DNA of 64,000 bases from Paenibacillus sp. PL91 (GCF_012935325.2 NZ_JABBYG020000009.1:186001-250000), one strand, 5' to 3'. Numbered from the stretch's first letter, positions 26,552 to 35,510 are shown. The notes: generated by a model from the sequence alone, not told the origin. Translations and numbers: made by a program.

Positions 26552-27556
26552 TTACTCGCTTAGCTCATCGATTCTAACGGCACGATGCTCGCGGGCGGAT
26601 AGGTTGGAAGCCTCCATCAGCTTGGTCAAATCAATGGCAAGGCTTACATTTTCGTCTGCCGACGTATTGTTTTCGATATGCTGCACCCATTGGTCAAAAG
26701 CGCTCTCTCTAGCCGGCGGAATCGGTTGAGCCGTCCAAGCCTCGGATGATTCTGCGCCTGCCTTGGTCGTGCGAAGCAGCAGCTTGTTGTCTGGCGTGCC
26801 GTACAGCAGCGTTCCTTCCGTACCATGTACTTCAAGCGTAAACGGTGAATGATTGTTAACGAAGCCAGCTTCTACAATTCCGATTGCGCCGGAAGGAGCA
26901 GACAAGACTGATACCGCGTTATCTTCCACTTCTTTGCCGGTTACGTATCCGAAATGAGCCGTTACCTCTTTAGGCATTTCATTCATAAACAGTCTAGTCA
27001 AATACATCGGATGGCATCCCAAATCGATCAATGCGCCGCCGCGGCATTCTTCCAGGCTGTAGAAATGCTCAGGAAGCCAGTTCGCCGTCGCGCCGTTGTG
27101 AGACAAACGAGCCCGTACCAGCGTGATTTTCCCAAGTACGCCTTGTGACAGGATATCGCGAATCGCGAGCGTATAGCCATCATTTAAACGAGGCAGCGAT
27201 ACCGTTAATTTTACATTATTTTTAGCTACTTCATCCAGTATAACGTTAACTTCTTTTAAAGTTGCAGCAACAACCTTCTCCGTGAAAATATGTTTGCCGG
27301 CTCTAGCAGCCGCAACCATAACCTCTTGGTGCCTTACGGTTGGCGCATCGACGATAACTGCATCAATATCGTCGCGCTTTAGCATTTCATCTAGATTCTC
27401 ATAGAAAGAAACGCCTAGCTTCTCGGCAGCAGCTTGTCCGCGTTCTGCGATTTCATCCCATACCGCAACGATTTCCGTGCCCGGATGCTCCTGCGCTTGC
27501 TTCGTATAATCCCATGCGTGTACATGCCAATAACTGATTTTACCAATTCGAATCAT
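26552..27556 (-). CDS. Gfo/Idh/MocA family oxidoreductase (EKV variant)
   Basis: A 334-residue member. The start MIRIGKISYWHVHAWDYTKQ lacks the usual GxGxxG and has HVHAW instead; the EKP motif is replaced by FTEKVVAAT (about residue 94), and DLGCHPMYLTRLF (about residue 178) keeps the second-domain histidine. AAGGAGAG precedes the ATG. It leads the Gfo-AraC-Gfo operon, and a 24-bp inverted repeat lies upstream at 27618-27641. The altered N terminus suggests a specialised subfamily. Confidence 0.87.
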   Translation of the reverse strand: MIRIGKISYWHVHAWDYTKQAQEHPGTEIVAVWDEIAERGQAAAEKLGVSFYENLDEMLKRDDIDAVIVDAPTVRHQEVMVAAARAGKHIFTEKVVAATLKEVNVILDEVAKNNVKLTVSLPRLNDGYTLAIRDILSQGVLGKITLVRARLSHNGATANWLPEHFYSLEECRGGALIDLGCHPMYLTRLFMNEMPKEVTAHFGYVTGKEVEDNAVSVLSAPSGAIGIVEAGFVNNHSPFTLEVHGTEGTLLYGTPDNKLLLRTTKAGAESSEAWTAQPIPPARESAFDQWVQHIENNTSADENVSLAIDLTKLMEASNLSAREHRAVRIDELSE

Positions 27557-27617
27557 CGGTTCATCTCTCCTTGGGCTTCTATTAGTGAATTTCTATTACG
27601 TATATAAATTTATGACA

Positions 27618-27641
27618 ACAAATATAATCTAACATATTTGT
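27618..27641. promoter_or_regulatory. Inverted repeat upstream of the Gfo-AraC-Gfo operon
   Basis: ACAAATAT (27618-27625) and its exact complement (27634-27641) with an eight-base spacer lie about 60 bases before the first gene of the operon. A regulator site is the simplest reading. Confidence 0.45.
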
Positions 27642-27705
27642 CTTCTTATTTTTAGTGCAATTTAATGACTATATATATACGATATTGCGACACTTATATC
27701 AGCAT

Positions 27706-28560
27706 TTACAAGTACAGCTTGCGATATTCACGCGGGGATACACGGGTAATTTTTTTGAAGGTTTTGCCGAAATGGGAAAAATTGTCGAAGCCGACAGCTG
27801 CAGCTATATCCGTTATGCTGATTTCGGAATCTCGAAGCAGGCGCTGCGCCTCCTTCATGCGCGTGAGAATGACGTAATCGGAGAAGGTGAAGCCTGTCAT
27901 TTCCTTGAACATACGGCTCAAATAGTAGGGGCTGATAAAAAAATGATCAGCAAGCCCGCCAAGCCTAAGCGGCTCCGCAAAGTGAGCGTTGATATAGCGG
28001 ATTACCTCCGAAATCTTTGCATGCATAGGCGTCGCATGATGGAGCGGGACAGGCTCATGCTGCTGCATGTATCTGGCTGCGGTCAGCAGCAGCTCGGTTA
28101 GTGCTTGCGGCGGAAAAAGCTCATAGCCTTCGGGGCGCTGCCCGATCTCCGCCAGCAGCCTGCGCATCAATTGGTCAGCAGCCAGCTGCTCCTGCCTTGG
28201 GAGGCGGATAATATGGGAGGCGTGTCTGAACGGCATGAGCAGAAGGTCGGCATGTTTGCCTGCGAGGCGGTTGATCGTCGCATCATCAAAGTGAATGATG
28301 AGCCGCTCATGGGCGGAATCACCGGTTTGCATCGTTTTGTGCAGCTCATGCTTATGGATGAACACCAGGTCGCCTTGCTCGATAGAATAAGAACGATCGC
28401 GTATAAAATAGATCCGCTGCCCAGCGAGCATATAGTAAATTTCATAATAGTCATGGTAATGGTCATCTTCCATCGTGAAGGGCGCTGCGCGCTTCACATA
28501 TTCTACATACAGCTCGGGTGTGGCGCCAAAGCTGCAGATATCGAGCGGAATGTTCTTCAT
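27706..28560 (-). CDS. AraC family transcriptional regulator
   Basis: A 284-residue regulator with a cupin sensor (DDHYHDYYEIYYMLAG, EQGDLVFIHKHELH) and a C-terminal AraC domain (about residues 185-283). The first HTH reads RLGGLADHFFISPYYLSRMFKEMTG and the second DIAAAVGFDNFSHFGKTFKK. The start at 28560 follows AAAGGAGCG; the longer frame to 28623 has no such site. It is divergent from Gfo-uxaC (28691 onward), and a 13-bp-arm inverted repeat lies in the shared upstream region. Confidence 0.92.
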   Translation of the reverse strand: MKNIPLDICSFGATPELYVEYVKRAAPFTMEDDHYHDYYEIYYMLAGQRIYFIRDRSYSIEQGDLVFIHKHELHKTMQTGDSAHERLIIHFDDATINRLAGKHADLLLMPFRHASHIIRLPRQEQLAADQLMRRLLAEIGQRPEGYELFPPQALTELLLTAARYMQQHEPVPLHHATPMHAKISEVIRYINAHFAEPLRLGGLADHFFISPYYLSRMFKEMTGFTFSDYVILTRMKEAQRLLRDSEISITDIAAAVGFDNFSHFGKTFKKITRVSPREYRKLYL

Positions 28561-28579
28561 CGATTCGCTCCTTTTGAAA

Positions 28580-28614
28580 TATTTTCGCAAAATAAGCGGT
28601 GTTTTGTGAAAATA
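28580..28614. promoter_or_regulatory. Operator-like inverted repeat between AraC and Gfo-uxaC genes
   Basis: TATTTTCGCAAAA (28580-28592) and TTTTGTGAAAATA (28602-28614) form a 13-bp inverted repeat with one mismatch and a nine-base spacer. It is placed to control both divergent units. Confidence 0.55.
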
Positions 28615-28690
28615 AAGCATCATATGCAGAGAATTATACCACTCTCGTGCAGTAAGATGAAAGTAACGAATCTAGGGAGGAATAAGGATA

Positions 28691-29983
28691 ATGACAAAAA
28701 AACGTTATGTATTGGTAGGCAGCGGCGGCAGGGCTGAATTTTTTTACGGAGCTCTTGCAACCGATTTCAGAGAGACGTCTGAGCTGCTCGCTTTTTGCGA
28801 TATTAATCAAACCCGTATGGACTATGCGAATCGGATTTTAGTGGATAAATATAAATATGATGCGGTAAGAACTTACAAATCGAATGAATTTGACCGGATG
28901 ATTGAGGCTGAGAAGCCCGATGCGGTTATCGTGACGAGCATGGACCGTACGCATCATACGTATATCATTCGCGCGCTGGAGCTTGGGTGCGATGTTGTGA
29001 CGGAGAAGCCTATGACGGTCGATGAGAAAAAATGCCAGGACATTTTGGACGCGGTGGAGCGGACGGGCCGCAACGTGCGGGTGACGTTCAACTATCGCTA
29101 TGCGCCGCATCATACGAAGGCTAGAGAGCTTATCGCGAACGGGACAATCGGCAAAGTAACGTCCGTTCACTTCGAGTGGCTGCTCAATACGCAGCACGGC
29201 GCCGATTACTTCCGCAGATGGCATCGCAATAAGCAAAACAGCGGCGGCTTGCTCGTGCATAAATCGACGCATCACTTCGACCTCGTTAACTTCTGGATCG
29301 GCTCGCAGCCGGAATCGGTATTCGCCTTTGGAGATCTTTTGTTCTACGGACGCGAAAATGCCGAGCAGCGCGGGGAAACGAAGTTTTATGAGCGCGCGAC
29401 TGGAAATCCGAACGCAGAGAATGACCCGTTTGCGCTGCACTTGGATAAAAACAACCATTTGAAGGCGATGTATTTGGACGCAGAGCATGAGGACGGCTAT
29501 CGCCGCGACCAGAGCGTATTCGGAGACGGGATTAATATTGAAGACACGATGGGCGTGCTTGTCCGCTACAAGAACAACGCGATCCTAACCTATTCATTGA
29601 ACGCTTACTTGCCATGGGAAGGCTACCGTATCGCGTTTAACGGAACGAAGGGCCGCCTTGAGATGAACATCGTCGAGCAATCGTATGTTAATTCGGGCGG
29701 TAAGAAATCGGATGAAGGAGCCTTGAAGGAGAAAACGATCAAGGTGTTCCCGATGTTTGGCGCACCGTACGAGGTTGAGGTGGAGGAAGGCGTCGGCGGC
29801 CATGGCGGAGGCGATCCTGTACTGCTCAACGACTTGTTCGGAACGCCAGTGGAAGACCCGTTCAATCGCGCAGCCAATCATATTGACGGAGCGAGATCGA
29901 TTTTAACCGGCATAGCAGCGAACCGTTCCATTCAAACGGGGCTTGCCGTACAGATCGATGACCTTGTGAAATTCCACAAATAA
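28691..29983 (+). CDS. Gfo/Idh/MocA family oxidoreductase (long form)
   Basis: A 430-residue member, longer than its relatives here because of an insertion in the C-terminal domain (about residues 205-275, rich in charged residues). GSGGRAEFF marks the nucleotide site, TEKPMTVDEK the EKP motif (about residue 104), and HKSTHHFDLVNFW (about residue 192) the catalytic region. AGGGAGGAATAAGG precedes the ATG. It is followed after 20 bases by uxaC, so it probably acts in uronate or related sugar-acid metabolism. Exact reaction unknown. Confidence 0.88.
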   Translation: MTKKRYVLVGSGGRAEFFYGALATDFRETSELLAFCDINQTRMDYANRILVDKYKYDAVRTYKSNEFDRMIEAEKPDAVIVTSMDRTHHTYIIRALELGCDVVTEKPMTVDEKKCQDILDAVERTGRNVRVTFNYRYAPHHTKARELIANGTIGKVTSVHFEWLLNTQHGADYFRRWHRNKQNSGGLLVHKSTHHFDLVNFWIGSQPESVFAFGDLLFYGRENAEQRGETKFYERATGNPNAENDPFALHLDKNNHLKAMYLDAEHEDGYRRDQSVFGDGINIEDTMGVLVRYKNNAILTYSLNAYLPWEGYRIAFNGTKGRLEMNIVEQSYVNSGGKKSDEGALKEKTIKVFPMFGAPYEVEVEEGVGGHGGGDPVLLNDLFGTPVEDPFNRAANHIDGARSILTGIAANRSIQTGLAVQIDDLVKFHK

Positions 29984-30003
29984 GGTAGAGGGGGGAAACG
30001 GGA

Positions 30004-31410
30004 ATGAAGCCATTTATGGACGACGATTTTTTGTTATCGAACGAAACGGCAGTCCGGTTATACCATGACTTTGCAAAGGACATGCCCATTATTGATTATC
30101 ACTGCCATCTAAGCCCGCAGCAAATTTTCGAGAATACGAGCTTTTCGAACCTGACGGAGGCATGGCTGTACGGCGATCACTACAAATGGCGGGCATTGCG
30201 TGCGAATGGAGTAGAGGAGCGTTACGTTACCGGCGGCGAGGGCGTTACCGATTACGATCGATTCGAGGCTTGGGCGAAAACAGTACCGCAAACGATCGGC
30301 AATCCGCTGTACCAATGGTCGCATTTGGAGCTTCGCCGCTATTTCGGCGTACATGAGCTGATCAATGAGAAAAATGCCGAGTCGATATGGGAGAAGGTCA
30401 ATGCGAAGCTCGCCACAGGGCAGTATAGAGCGCGCGATTTGATCAAGATGTCGAACGTAGAGGTCATTTGTACGACGGATGATCCGGTTGATTCGCTTGA
30501 ATATCATATCGCAATCAAGGATTTAGAAGATTTTAACGTGCAGGTGCTCCCGTCATTCCGGCCGGATAAAGCGCTCGAAATAAATCGCGCTACGTTTGTA
30601 GAGTGGATCGGCAAGCTTGGGGCTGCCGCTGGGGGCACGATCGACAGCTATGATGCGCTGCTTGACGCGCTTGCGGCGAGAGTGAAATTTTTTGACGAGG
30701 TAGGCTGCAAGGTTTCCGACCATGCTCTTGATTATGTCGCTTACGCTGAGACGACGAAGGGTGCTGCGGGCGCTATTTTTGCCAAAGCCTTGAATGGGGA
30801 AACGGTAAGCTTGGAGGAGGAGAAGCAATACAAAACGTATACGCTCCTCTTCCTGGGACGCTTGTACGCCGAACGCGGCTGGGCGATGCAATTCCATATC
30901 AATGCGGCAAGAAATAACAGCTCCCGCATGTTCGGCAAGCTTGGGCCGGATACGGGATTCGACTCGATCAACGATAGTGCAGTGGCTTATCCGCTTGCGA
31001 AGCTGCTGGATGCGCTGGATTCGGATGATGCGCTTCCGAAAACAATCGTCTATTCGCTTAACGCCAAGGATAATGATGTGCTCGGCTCTATTATTGGAAG
31101 CTTCCAAGGCGGCGGGATACCGGGAAAAATTCAGCTCGGCTCGGCATGGTGGTTCAACGATACAAAAAATGGTATGCTTGACCAAATGAATGCGCTTGCT
31201 AATCTGGGCTTGCTTAGCCGCTTTGTCGGGATGCTGACTGATTCACGCAGCTTTCTCTCCTACACGAGGCATGAGTATTTTAGACGTCTGCTCTGCAATT
31301 TGCTTGGTGAATGGGTCGAGGCCGGCGAGGCTCCGGAGGATATGGAGCTGCTGGGCGATATGGTTCAGAACATTTCCTATCGCAACGCGAAAGCCTACTT
31401 CGGCTTCTAG
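30004..31410 (+). CDS. uxaC: Glucuronate isomerase
   Basis: Uronate isomerase (468 residues, normal length) converting D-glucuronate to D-fructuronate, or D-galacturonate to D-tagaturonate, in the cytoplasm. The amidohydrolase-like metal motif DYHCHLSPQQI is at about residues 32-42, and characteristic segments such as EVICTTDDPVDSL (about residue 155), MQFHINAARNNSSRMF (about residue 297) and DSRSFLSYTRHEYFRRLLCN (about residue 413) are present. AGAGGGGGG precedes the ATG. It is cotranscribed with a Gfo/Idh gene. Later pathway genes (uxuA, kdgK, kdgA) are not in the window. It could receive glucuronate released after GH67 action. Confidence 0.95.
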   Translation: MKPFMDDDFLLSNETAVRLYHDFAKDMPIIDYHCHLSPQQIFENTSFSNLTEAWLYGDHYKWRALRANGVEERYVTGGEGVTDYDRFEAWAKTVPQTIGNPLYQWSHLELRRYFGVHELINEKNAESIWEKVNAKLATGQYRARDLIKMSNVEVICTTDDPVDSLEYHIAIKDLEDFNVQVLPSFRPDKALEINRATFVEWIGKLGAAAGGTIDSYDALLDALAARVKFFDEVGCKVSDHALDYVAYAETTKGAAGAIFAKALNGETVSLEEEKQYKTYTLLFLGRLYAERGWAMQFHINAARNNSSRMFGKLGPDTGFDSINDSAVAYPLAKLLDALDSDDALPKTIVYSLNAKDNDVLGSIIGSFQGGGIPGKIQLGSAWWFNDTKNGMLDQMNALANLGLLSRFVGMLTDSRSFLSYTRHEYFRRLLCNLLGEWVEAGEAPEDMELLGDMVQNISYRNAKAYFGF

Positions 31411-31418
31411 CGCTTAAG

Positions 31419-31467
31419 AAACGTTCTGCATTTCCGCTAGTTCGGCGGGGACTGCGGAACGTTTTTT
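31419..31467 (+). terminator. Terminator of Gfo-uxaC
   Basis: AACGTTCTGC and GCGGAACGTT (one mismatch) enclose about 24 bases and are followed by six T. Confidence 0.75.
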
Positions 31468-31733
31468 GCGTCCAGCCGATAAGCGGCCATCAAATATTTG
31501 AGCATTTGCGGCCCAGCTATGTTGGCGGCGACGCCAAAGAGCTCGGAATGGGCTGTTTTTCGGCAAAGCAAATAGAAGGCAGTGCCGCCGATGAGCTCGA
31601 AGGCGATGAATTCCTTCCATTTCCATGCGGGGATGACGTATATCTTAAATTCTTTGTTTTTGGCAGCGCGTGTTCGCAAAGTAGAGCCCTCCTGCTTGAT
31701 TAGGCGCATTACAACCGTATCTAGCGTATGCAT
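31437..31733 (-). CDS. Small hypothetical protein
   Basis: A 98-residue reading frame convergent with uxaC. The central part (FKIYVIPAWKWKEFIAFELIGGTAFYLL) has natural protein composition and may contain a membrane-associated helix. The stop codon falls in the loop of the uxaC terminator. The start is uncertain because the ribosome site is weak (GGATAAG). I do not recognise the family. It could be a real small gene or a fortunate open frame. Confidence 0.45.
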   Translation of the reverse strand: MHTLDTVVMRLIKQEGSTLRTRAAKNKEFKIYVIPAWKWKEFIAFELIGGTAFYLLCRKTAHSELFGVAANIAGPQMLKYLMAAYRLDAKNVPQSPPN

Positions 31734-31788
31734 ATCGGCTTATCCATCATTCGTTTTGTTTTGAACATGATTAGAGGAGTGGGGTCAA

Positions 31789-32514
31789 TTGAAGAAATCA
31801 GCATTCGTAACGGGAGCGGACCGAGGGGTGGGCCTAGCGCTTGTAAAGGGCTTGCTTAATCAGAGCTACCAAGTGTTTGCCGGACAATATGCGGAGGAAG
31901 TACCGCAGCTCGCGGAGCTGAAGGATGCCTATGGTGAACGGCTGCAGGTGCTGCGGCTTGATATATCGAGCGATGATTCCGTTGCGGAGGCATGGCGGAT
32001 TGCGTCTAAGCAAACGGAGCAGCTTGATTTGTTAATAAATAACGGAGCTATTTTGGGGGATATTGGTGCGTCCGTACTCGATCCGCTTAATTATACGGAG
32101 ATGATGGACGTCTTTAACGTCAACACATTAGGCAGCCTGCGCATGAGCCAGACGTTTATGCCGCTGCTGCTTAAGAGCGATTCGAAATTGCTTGTTAATA
32201 TTTCGTCGGAGGCAGGCAGCATTGGTGATTGCTACCGGGAGAGCTGGTACGCTTATTGCATGTCGAAAGCGGCGCTGAACATGCAATCCAAGCTCATCCA
32301 CAATGGAATCAAGCCGCATGGCGGACGCGTGCTGGTCGTGCATCCCGGCTGGGTGCAAACGTATATGCAGGGCAAGCTTGATGCCGGGGCGACGCTCACG
32401 CCAGAGCAGTCAGCGGCTTCGATCTTGCAGCTTGTAGCGGCGCGTTTAAGTGAGGATGCCGCTGAAGCCGATTGCGAGTATGTCGATTATGCAGGCAATG
32501 CGCTGAATTGGTAG
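31789..32514 (+). CDS. Short-chain dehydrogenase/reductase
   Basis: A 241-residue SDR starting at TTG after GAGGAGTGGGG. TGADRGVGLAL is the cofactor motif (about residues 7-17), NNGAI replaces NNAG, the catalytic Ser is in NISSEAGS and the YxxxK pair is YCMSK (about residue 162). It resembles the SDR at 20773 in subfamily features. It stands alone, 55 bases after the divergent start of the small hypothetical gene. Substrate unknown. Confidence 0.87.
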   Translation: MKKSAFVTGADRGVGLALVKGLLNQSYQVFAGQYAEEVPQLAELKDAYGERLQVLRLDISSDDSVAEAWRIASKQTEQLDLLINNGAILGDIGASVLDPLNYTEMMDVFNVNTLGSLRMSQTFMPLLLKSDSKLLVNISSEAGSIGDCYRESWYAYCMSKAALNMQSKLIHNGIKPHGGRVLVVHPGWVQTYMQGKLDAGATLTPEQSAASILQLVAARLSEDAAEADCEYVDYAGNALNW

Positions 32515-32850
32515 AGGGAATTGGAGGCTGGGGCAGACGTTCGGCTCAGTTAATTCGCATTAGTGCAATGTGATAATGGGGGGCAGCAGATGATGTTACA
32601 ACCCACCGATGTCTTGCATACAGTTCTACGTTCCAGTTTATGCAGCGGAATGGTTCTGGAAAGGTAACTAGGAGTCCTACACTGCAGTTTGTGAAGCAGA
32701 TTCGCTCCTTTCGCCACTAATCAACGGCTTTAAACGAATTCTGTTGAAGTTTCTGCAATGTAGCTTGTTATAGGAGTGAGTACGTAAGGTTTCTGTTGTA
32801 CTTTCTACAGCAAAACAGCCAGCAGCTATAGCTGCAATTCATTCCGTTCA
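32515..32850. repeat. Intergenic region with dispersed repeat, copy 2
   Basis: About 340 bases without a gene. CTGCAGTTTGTG (32682-32693) and AGGTTTCTGTTGTA (32787-32800) match copy 1 near 18.6 kb in order and in spacing (105 against 106 bases); the sequence between them is degenerate. No other structure is convincing. Confidence 0.55.
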
Positions 32851-32857
32851 TAGAAAA

Positions 32858-32891
32858 AGCTCGCCCATCCTAAAGCGGAATTGGACGAGCT
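32858..32891 (-). terminator. Terminator of the class III aminotransferase gene
   Basis: Read on the minus strand, AGCTCGTCC and GGGCGAGCT pair around a loop and are followed by TTTTTC. It begins about 50 bases after the aminotransferase stop. Confidence 0.75.
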
Positions 32892-32942
32892 GTGATTGGC
32901 AGATGTTATGTGGCTTCGCCTCAGCGTAATGGCTGCCCGAGC

Positions 32943-34154
32943 TTAAACGGCTTGGAGCTGGCCGAAAGCGCGGAATAGGATGCTCAGCATTTGATCGATG
33001 TCCTTCTGGGAAACGATTAATGGCGGTACAAGCCGAATCGTTGATGGATTTAGCGCGTTAATTAGCAATCCATCTTGCAAGCAAATTGCGGCTAGCTCGG
33101 CGGCAGTGCCATCTGGTACGTCGAACGCCAGCAGAAGCCCTTTGCCGCGAATATTTGAAATCGGAATTTCACAGGACAGCTTGCGCAAGCTATCTGTCAG
33201 ATATTGGCCTTGTGTCTTGGCATTGCCTGCTAAATTTTGCTCCAGCAGCTCCCGAAGCACGGCATAGCCTGCTGCCATTGCGAGCGGAGCTCCTGTATAG
33301 GTTCCGCCTTGATCTCCAGGCTCGAATAGATCATATTTGCTCTTTGTCAGCATCGCTGAAAGCGGGAAGCCGCCGCCAATGCCTTTGCCGAGTGTGATTA
33401 CATCGGGCATAATGCCGTAATGCTCATAGGCAAACAGTTTGCCTGTTCTGCCCATCCCCGTCTGTACTTCATCAAAAATAAGCAGCATACCGTACATGTC
33501 GCACATTTTGCGAAGACCATACAAATACGCTTCATCTACAGCATGAACGCCGCCTTCGCCTTGTACGAGCTCAACCATAATGGCACAGGTCTGGTTCGTA
33601 ACCGCAGCAAAGCATGCGTCAAGGTCATTAATGGGCACATGCTTAAAGCCTTCTACCTTAGGCGCAAAAAGCTCCTTCCATTGCTCTTTTCCCGTCGCTG
33701 ACATCATGGCCAGAGAGCGTCCGTGGAAGCTGTTCTTTAACGTTATAATCTCATTGGCTCCATTCAAATTTACAGCGCCGTGCTTTCTTGCAAGCTTTAT
33801 GGCGCTTTCGTTCGCCTCGGCACCGCTGCTGGCAAAAAAGACTTTATCCATGCCGCTAACGCTGGTCAACAGCTCGGCAAATTCAATCATAGGTTTGTTA
33901 TAGTAACCGGGGCTCGCATGAACCAAGGTTGAAGCCTGGCGTGACAAGGCCTCCTGCAATACAGCAGGGGAATGCCCCAAGCTTGTGACCGCCCAGCCGC
34001 CGACAAAGTCCAAGTAACGTTTTCCATCCGTATCCCATATATGCATACCCTCGCCGCGTTCCATCACGATGCTAGGACGGCGTGCCGTAAAAAGTACTGA
34101 TTTCTCCGCGGTTTCCAATAAAGCTGCTGTTGCCGATTTTTCCATCTGAATCAT
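32943..34154 (-). CDS. Class III aminotransferase, acetylornithine transaminase-like
   Basis: A PLP-dependent aminotransferase of 403 residues, the usual ArgD length. GWAVTSLGHSP near the N terminus, SSGAEANESAIKLAR (PLP phosphate region, about residue 108), FDEVQTGMGRTGK (about residue 223) and the PLP lysine in TLGKGIGGG (about residue 254) are typical of acetylornithine/succinylornithine transaminases. GGGAGG lies seven bases before the ATG. No arginine genes are near, so a role in N-acetylornithine formation, catabolism or another omega-amino acid is open. Confidence 0.88.
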   Translation of the reverse strand: MIQMEKSATAALLETAEKSVLFTARRPSIVMERGEGMHIWDTDGKRYLDFVGGWAVTSLGHSPAVLQEALSRQASTLVHASPGYYNKPMIEFAELLTSVSGMDKVFFASSGAEANESAIKLARKHGAVNLNGANEIITLKNSFHGRSLAMMSATGKEQWKELFAPKVEGFKHVPINDLDACFAAVTNQTCAIMVELVQGEGGVHAVDEAYLYGLRKMCDMYGMLLIFDEVQTGMGRTGKLFAYEHYGIMPDVITLGKGIGGGFPLSAMLTKSKYDLFEPGDQGGTYTGAPLAMAAGYAVLRELLEQNLAGNAKTQGQYLTDSLRKLSCEIPISNIRGKGLLLAFDVPDGTAAELAAICLQDGLLINALNPSTIRLVPPLIVSQKDIDQMLSILFRAFGQLQAV

Positions 34155-34310
34155 TGACGTGCCTCCCGATAATTCATTCTATTGCATAAATATACATTAT
34201 GAAGAATAAAAATTCAACACCCTAGCTTAAATCTTCTTCACCAAGCTTCCTATAGAGTATCTTTCGTTTAAAAAAAGGCAGTCAAACGCAGCCAAGGAGG
34301 AGAGTTAACG

Positions 34311-35333
34311 ATGTGGAATGGGGATTCTTATTTAGAGAGGTTATATGAGGAAGCGATTAGCCGGCATCGGAAGCGATCAACGCAGGAAATTCAGAACGAG
34401 CGGAAAATAAAGCTGAAGGCGACATTAGGTGATCTGATTGGTCATTTTGAGCCTAATATAAAACATACCCCAAAGGTGCTTGAACGCGTTCAGTGTGACG
34501 GGTATACTCGCGAGCGGGTAGAGCTGTCAGCTACGCCGGAGCTGACTTTTGCCGCATATGTGCTAATCCCAAATGACGCAAAGGGACCGATGCCAAGCGT
34601 GCTGGCGCTGCACGGTCACGGCTATGGCAGCCGTGAGATTGTCGGATTGTTAAAGGATGGCTCTCCCGATTTGGCGGAGCCAGGCATTCATCAGCATTTT
34701 GCGGTGCAGCTCGTTAAACGGGGCATGGTCGTGATTGCACCTGATGTGATCGGCTTCGGAGAGCGCAGGCTGTTAGCTGATCTCGCGCGTAATCCGGATG
34801 CGCCGAGCTCCTGCTTCACTCTCTCGACTAAGCTGATGATGCTTGGCAAGACGCTTACCGGCTTGCGCGTAACCGAAGCTTTAAAGGCTTTCGATCATTT
34901 GTCTTCACGACCAGAGGTTGACGAGGATCGAATCGGCCTTATGGGCTTCTCCGGCGGCGGCTTAATTGGCTTTGCTGCCTCCGTGCTAGAAGCCCGGATA
35001 CACGCAACGGTGCTGACAGGTTTCACGAATACCGTTAAGGAAAGCATCTTCGCCGTCCCACATTGCATCGATAACTACACGCCAGGGCTGCTTGTTCATG
35101 CGGAGCTGCCGGAGCTGATCGGGCTTATTGCTCCTCGTCCGTTATTTCTCGAATCAGGCGTGCAGGACCCGATTTTCCCGGTAGCAGGCTTTCGGAAGGC
35201 GGCAGCTGAAATTCAGGCGATCTACGAAGCTGAAGGTGCAGGCGATAAGCTTGAAATCGACGTGTTTCCAGGCAGGCATGAAATAAGCGGGCGGCTTGCT
35301 TACGACTGGCTCAAACGGACATTATGTATGTAA
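34311..35333 (+). CDS. Alpha/beta hydrolase of the dienelactone hydrolase/acetyl esterase group
   Basis: A 340-residue cytoplasmic hydrolase. LALHGHGYGSR is the oxyanion-side HG motif (about residue 100), GFSGGG (about residue 223) is the nucleophile elbow with Ser, the Asp is probably in SGVQDPIFP (about residue 285) and the His in PGRHEISG (about residue 322). The segment HCIDNYTPGLL with APRPLFLESG is typical of a bacterial group related to acetyl xylan esterases (abhydrolase_7-like). AAGGAGGAG precedes the ATG. Isolated, divergent from the aminotransferase. Substrate likely an ester of plant origin, but this is inference. Confidence 0.82.
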   Translation: MWNGDSYLERLYEEAISRHRKRSTQEIQNERKIKLKATLGDLIGHFEPNIKHTPKVLERVQCDGYTRERVELSATPELTFAAYVLIPNDAKGPMPSVLALHGHGYGSREIVGLLKDGSPDLAEPGIHQHFAVQLVKRGMVVIAPDVIGFGERRLLADLARNPDAPSSCFTLSTKLMMLGKTLTGLRVTEALKAFDHLSSRPEVDEDRIGLMGFSGGGLIGFAASVLEARIHATVLTGFTNTVKESIFAVPHCIDNYTPGLLVHAELPELIGLIAPRPLFLESGVQDPIFPVAGFRKAAAEIQAIYEAEGAGDKLEIDVFPGRHEISGRLAYDWLKRTLCM

Positions 35334-35443
35334 AAAAGCGATGGCTTAATACGAATATTCAGGCTCGAATGTCCCGGTCATTTAACGAGCCCGAATCCGT
35401 ACAGCCCATTTTTTGAAAAAACATGGCTTTCTCTACAATGCAA

Positions 35444-35470
35444 AGAGCTTCCTATATAATAGGAAGCTCT
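35444..35470. terminator. Perfect hairpin between convergent genes
   Basis: A 12-bp perfect inverted repeat (AGAGCTTCCTAT) with a three-base loop lies between the hydrolase and the copper-amine-oxidase-N-like gene. T runs are short on both sides (CTCTTT on minus). Confidence 0.6.
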
Positions 35471-35510
35471 GACCGATCGCTATTAGTGCCGATTGCACTT
35501 TGGGGAATGA

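Noticed and set aside
28105..28737. 210-codon plus-strand open frame opposite an AraC gene
   Set aside because: It lies across the AraC gene and its operator region and runs past the Gfo start; no ribosome site or family features.
31311..31703. 130-codon plus-strand frame overlapping the end of uxaC
   Set aside because: It starts within uxaC in another frame and crosses the terminator.
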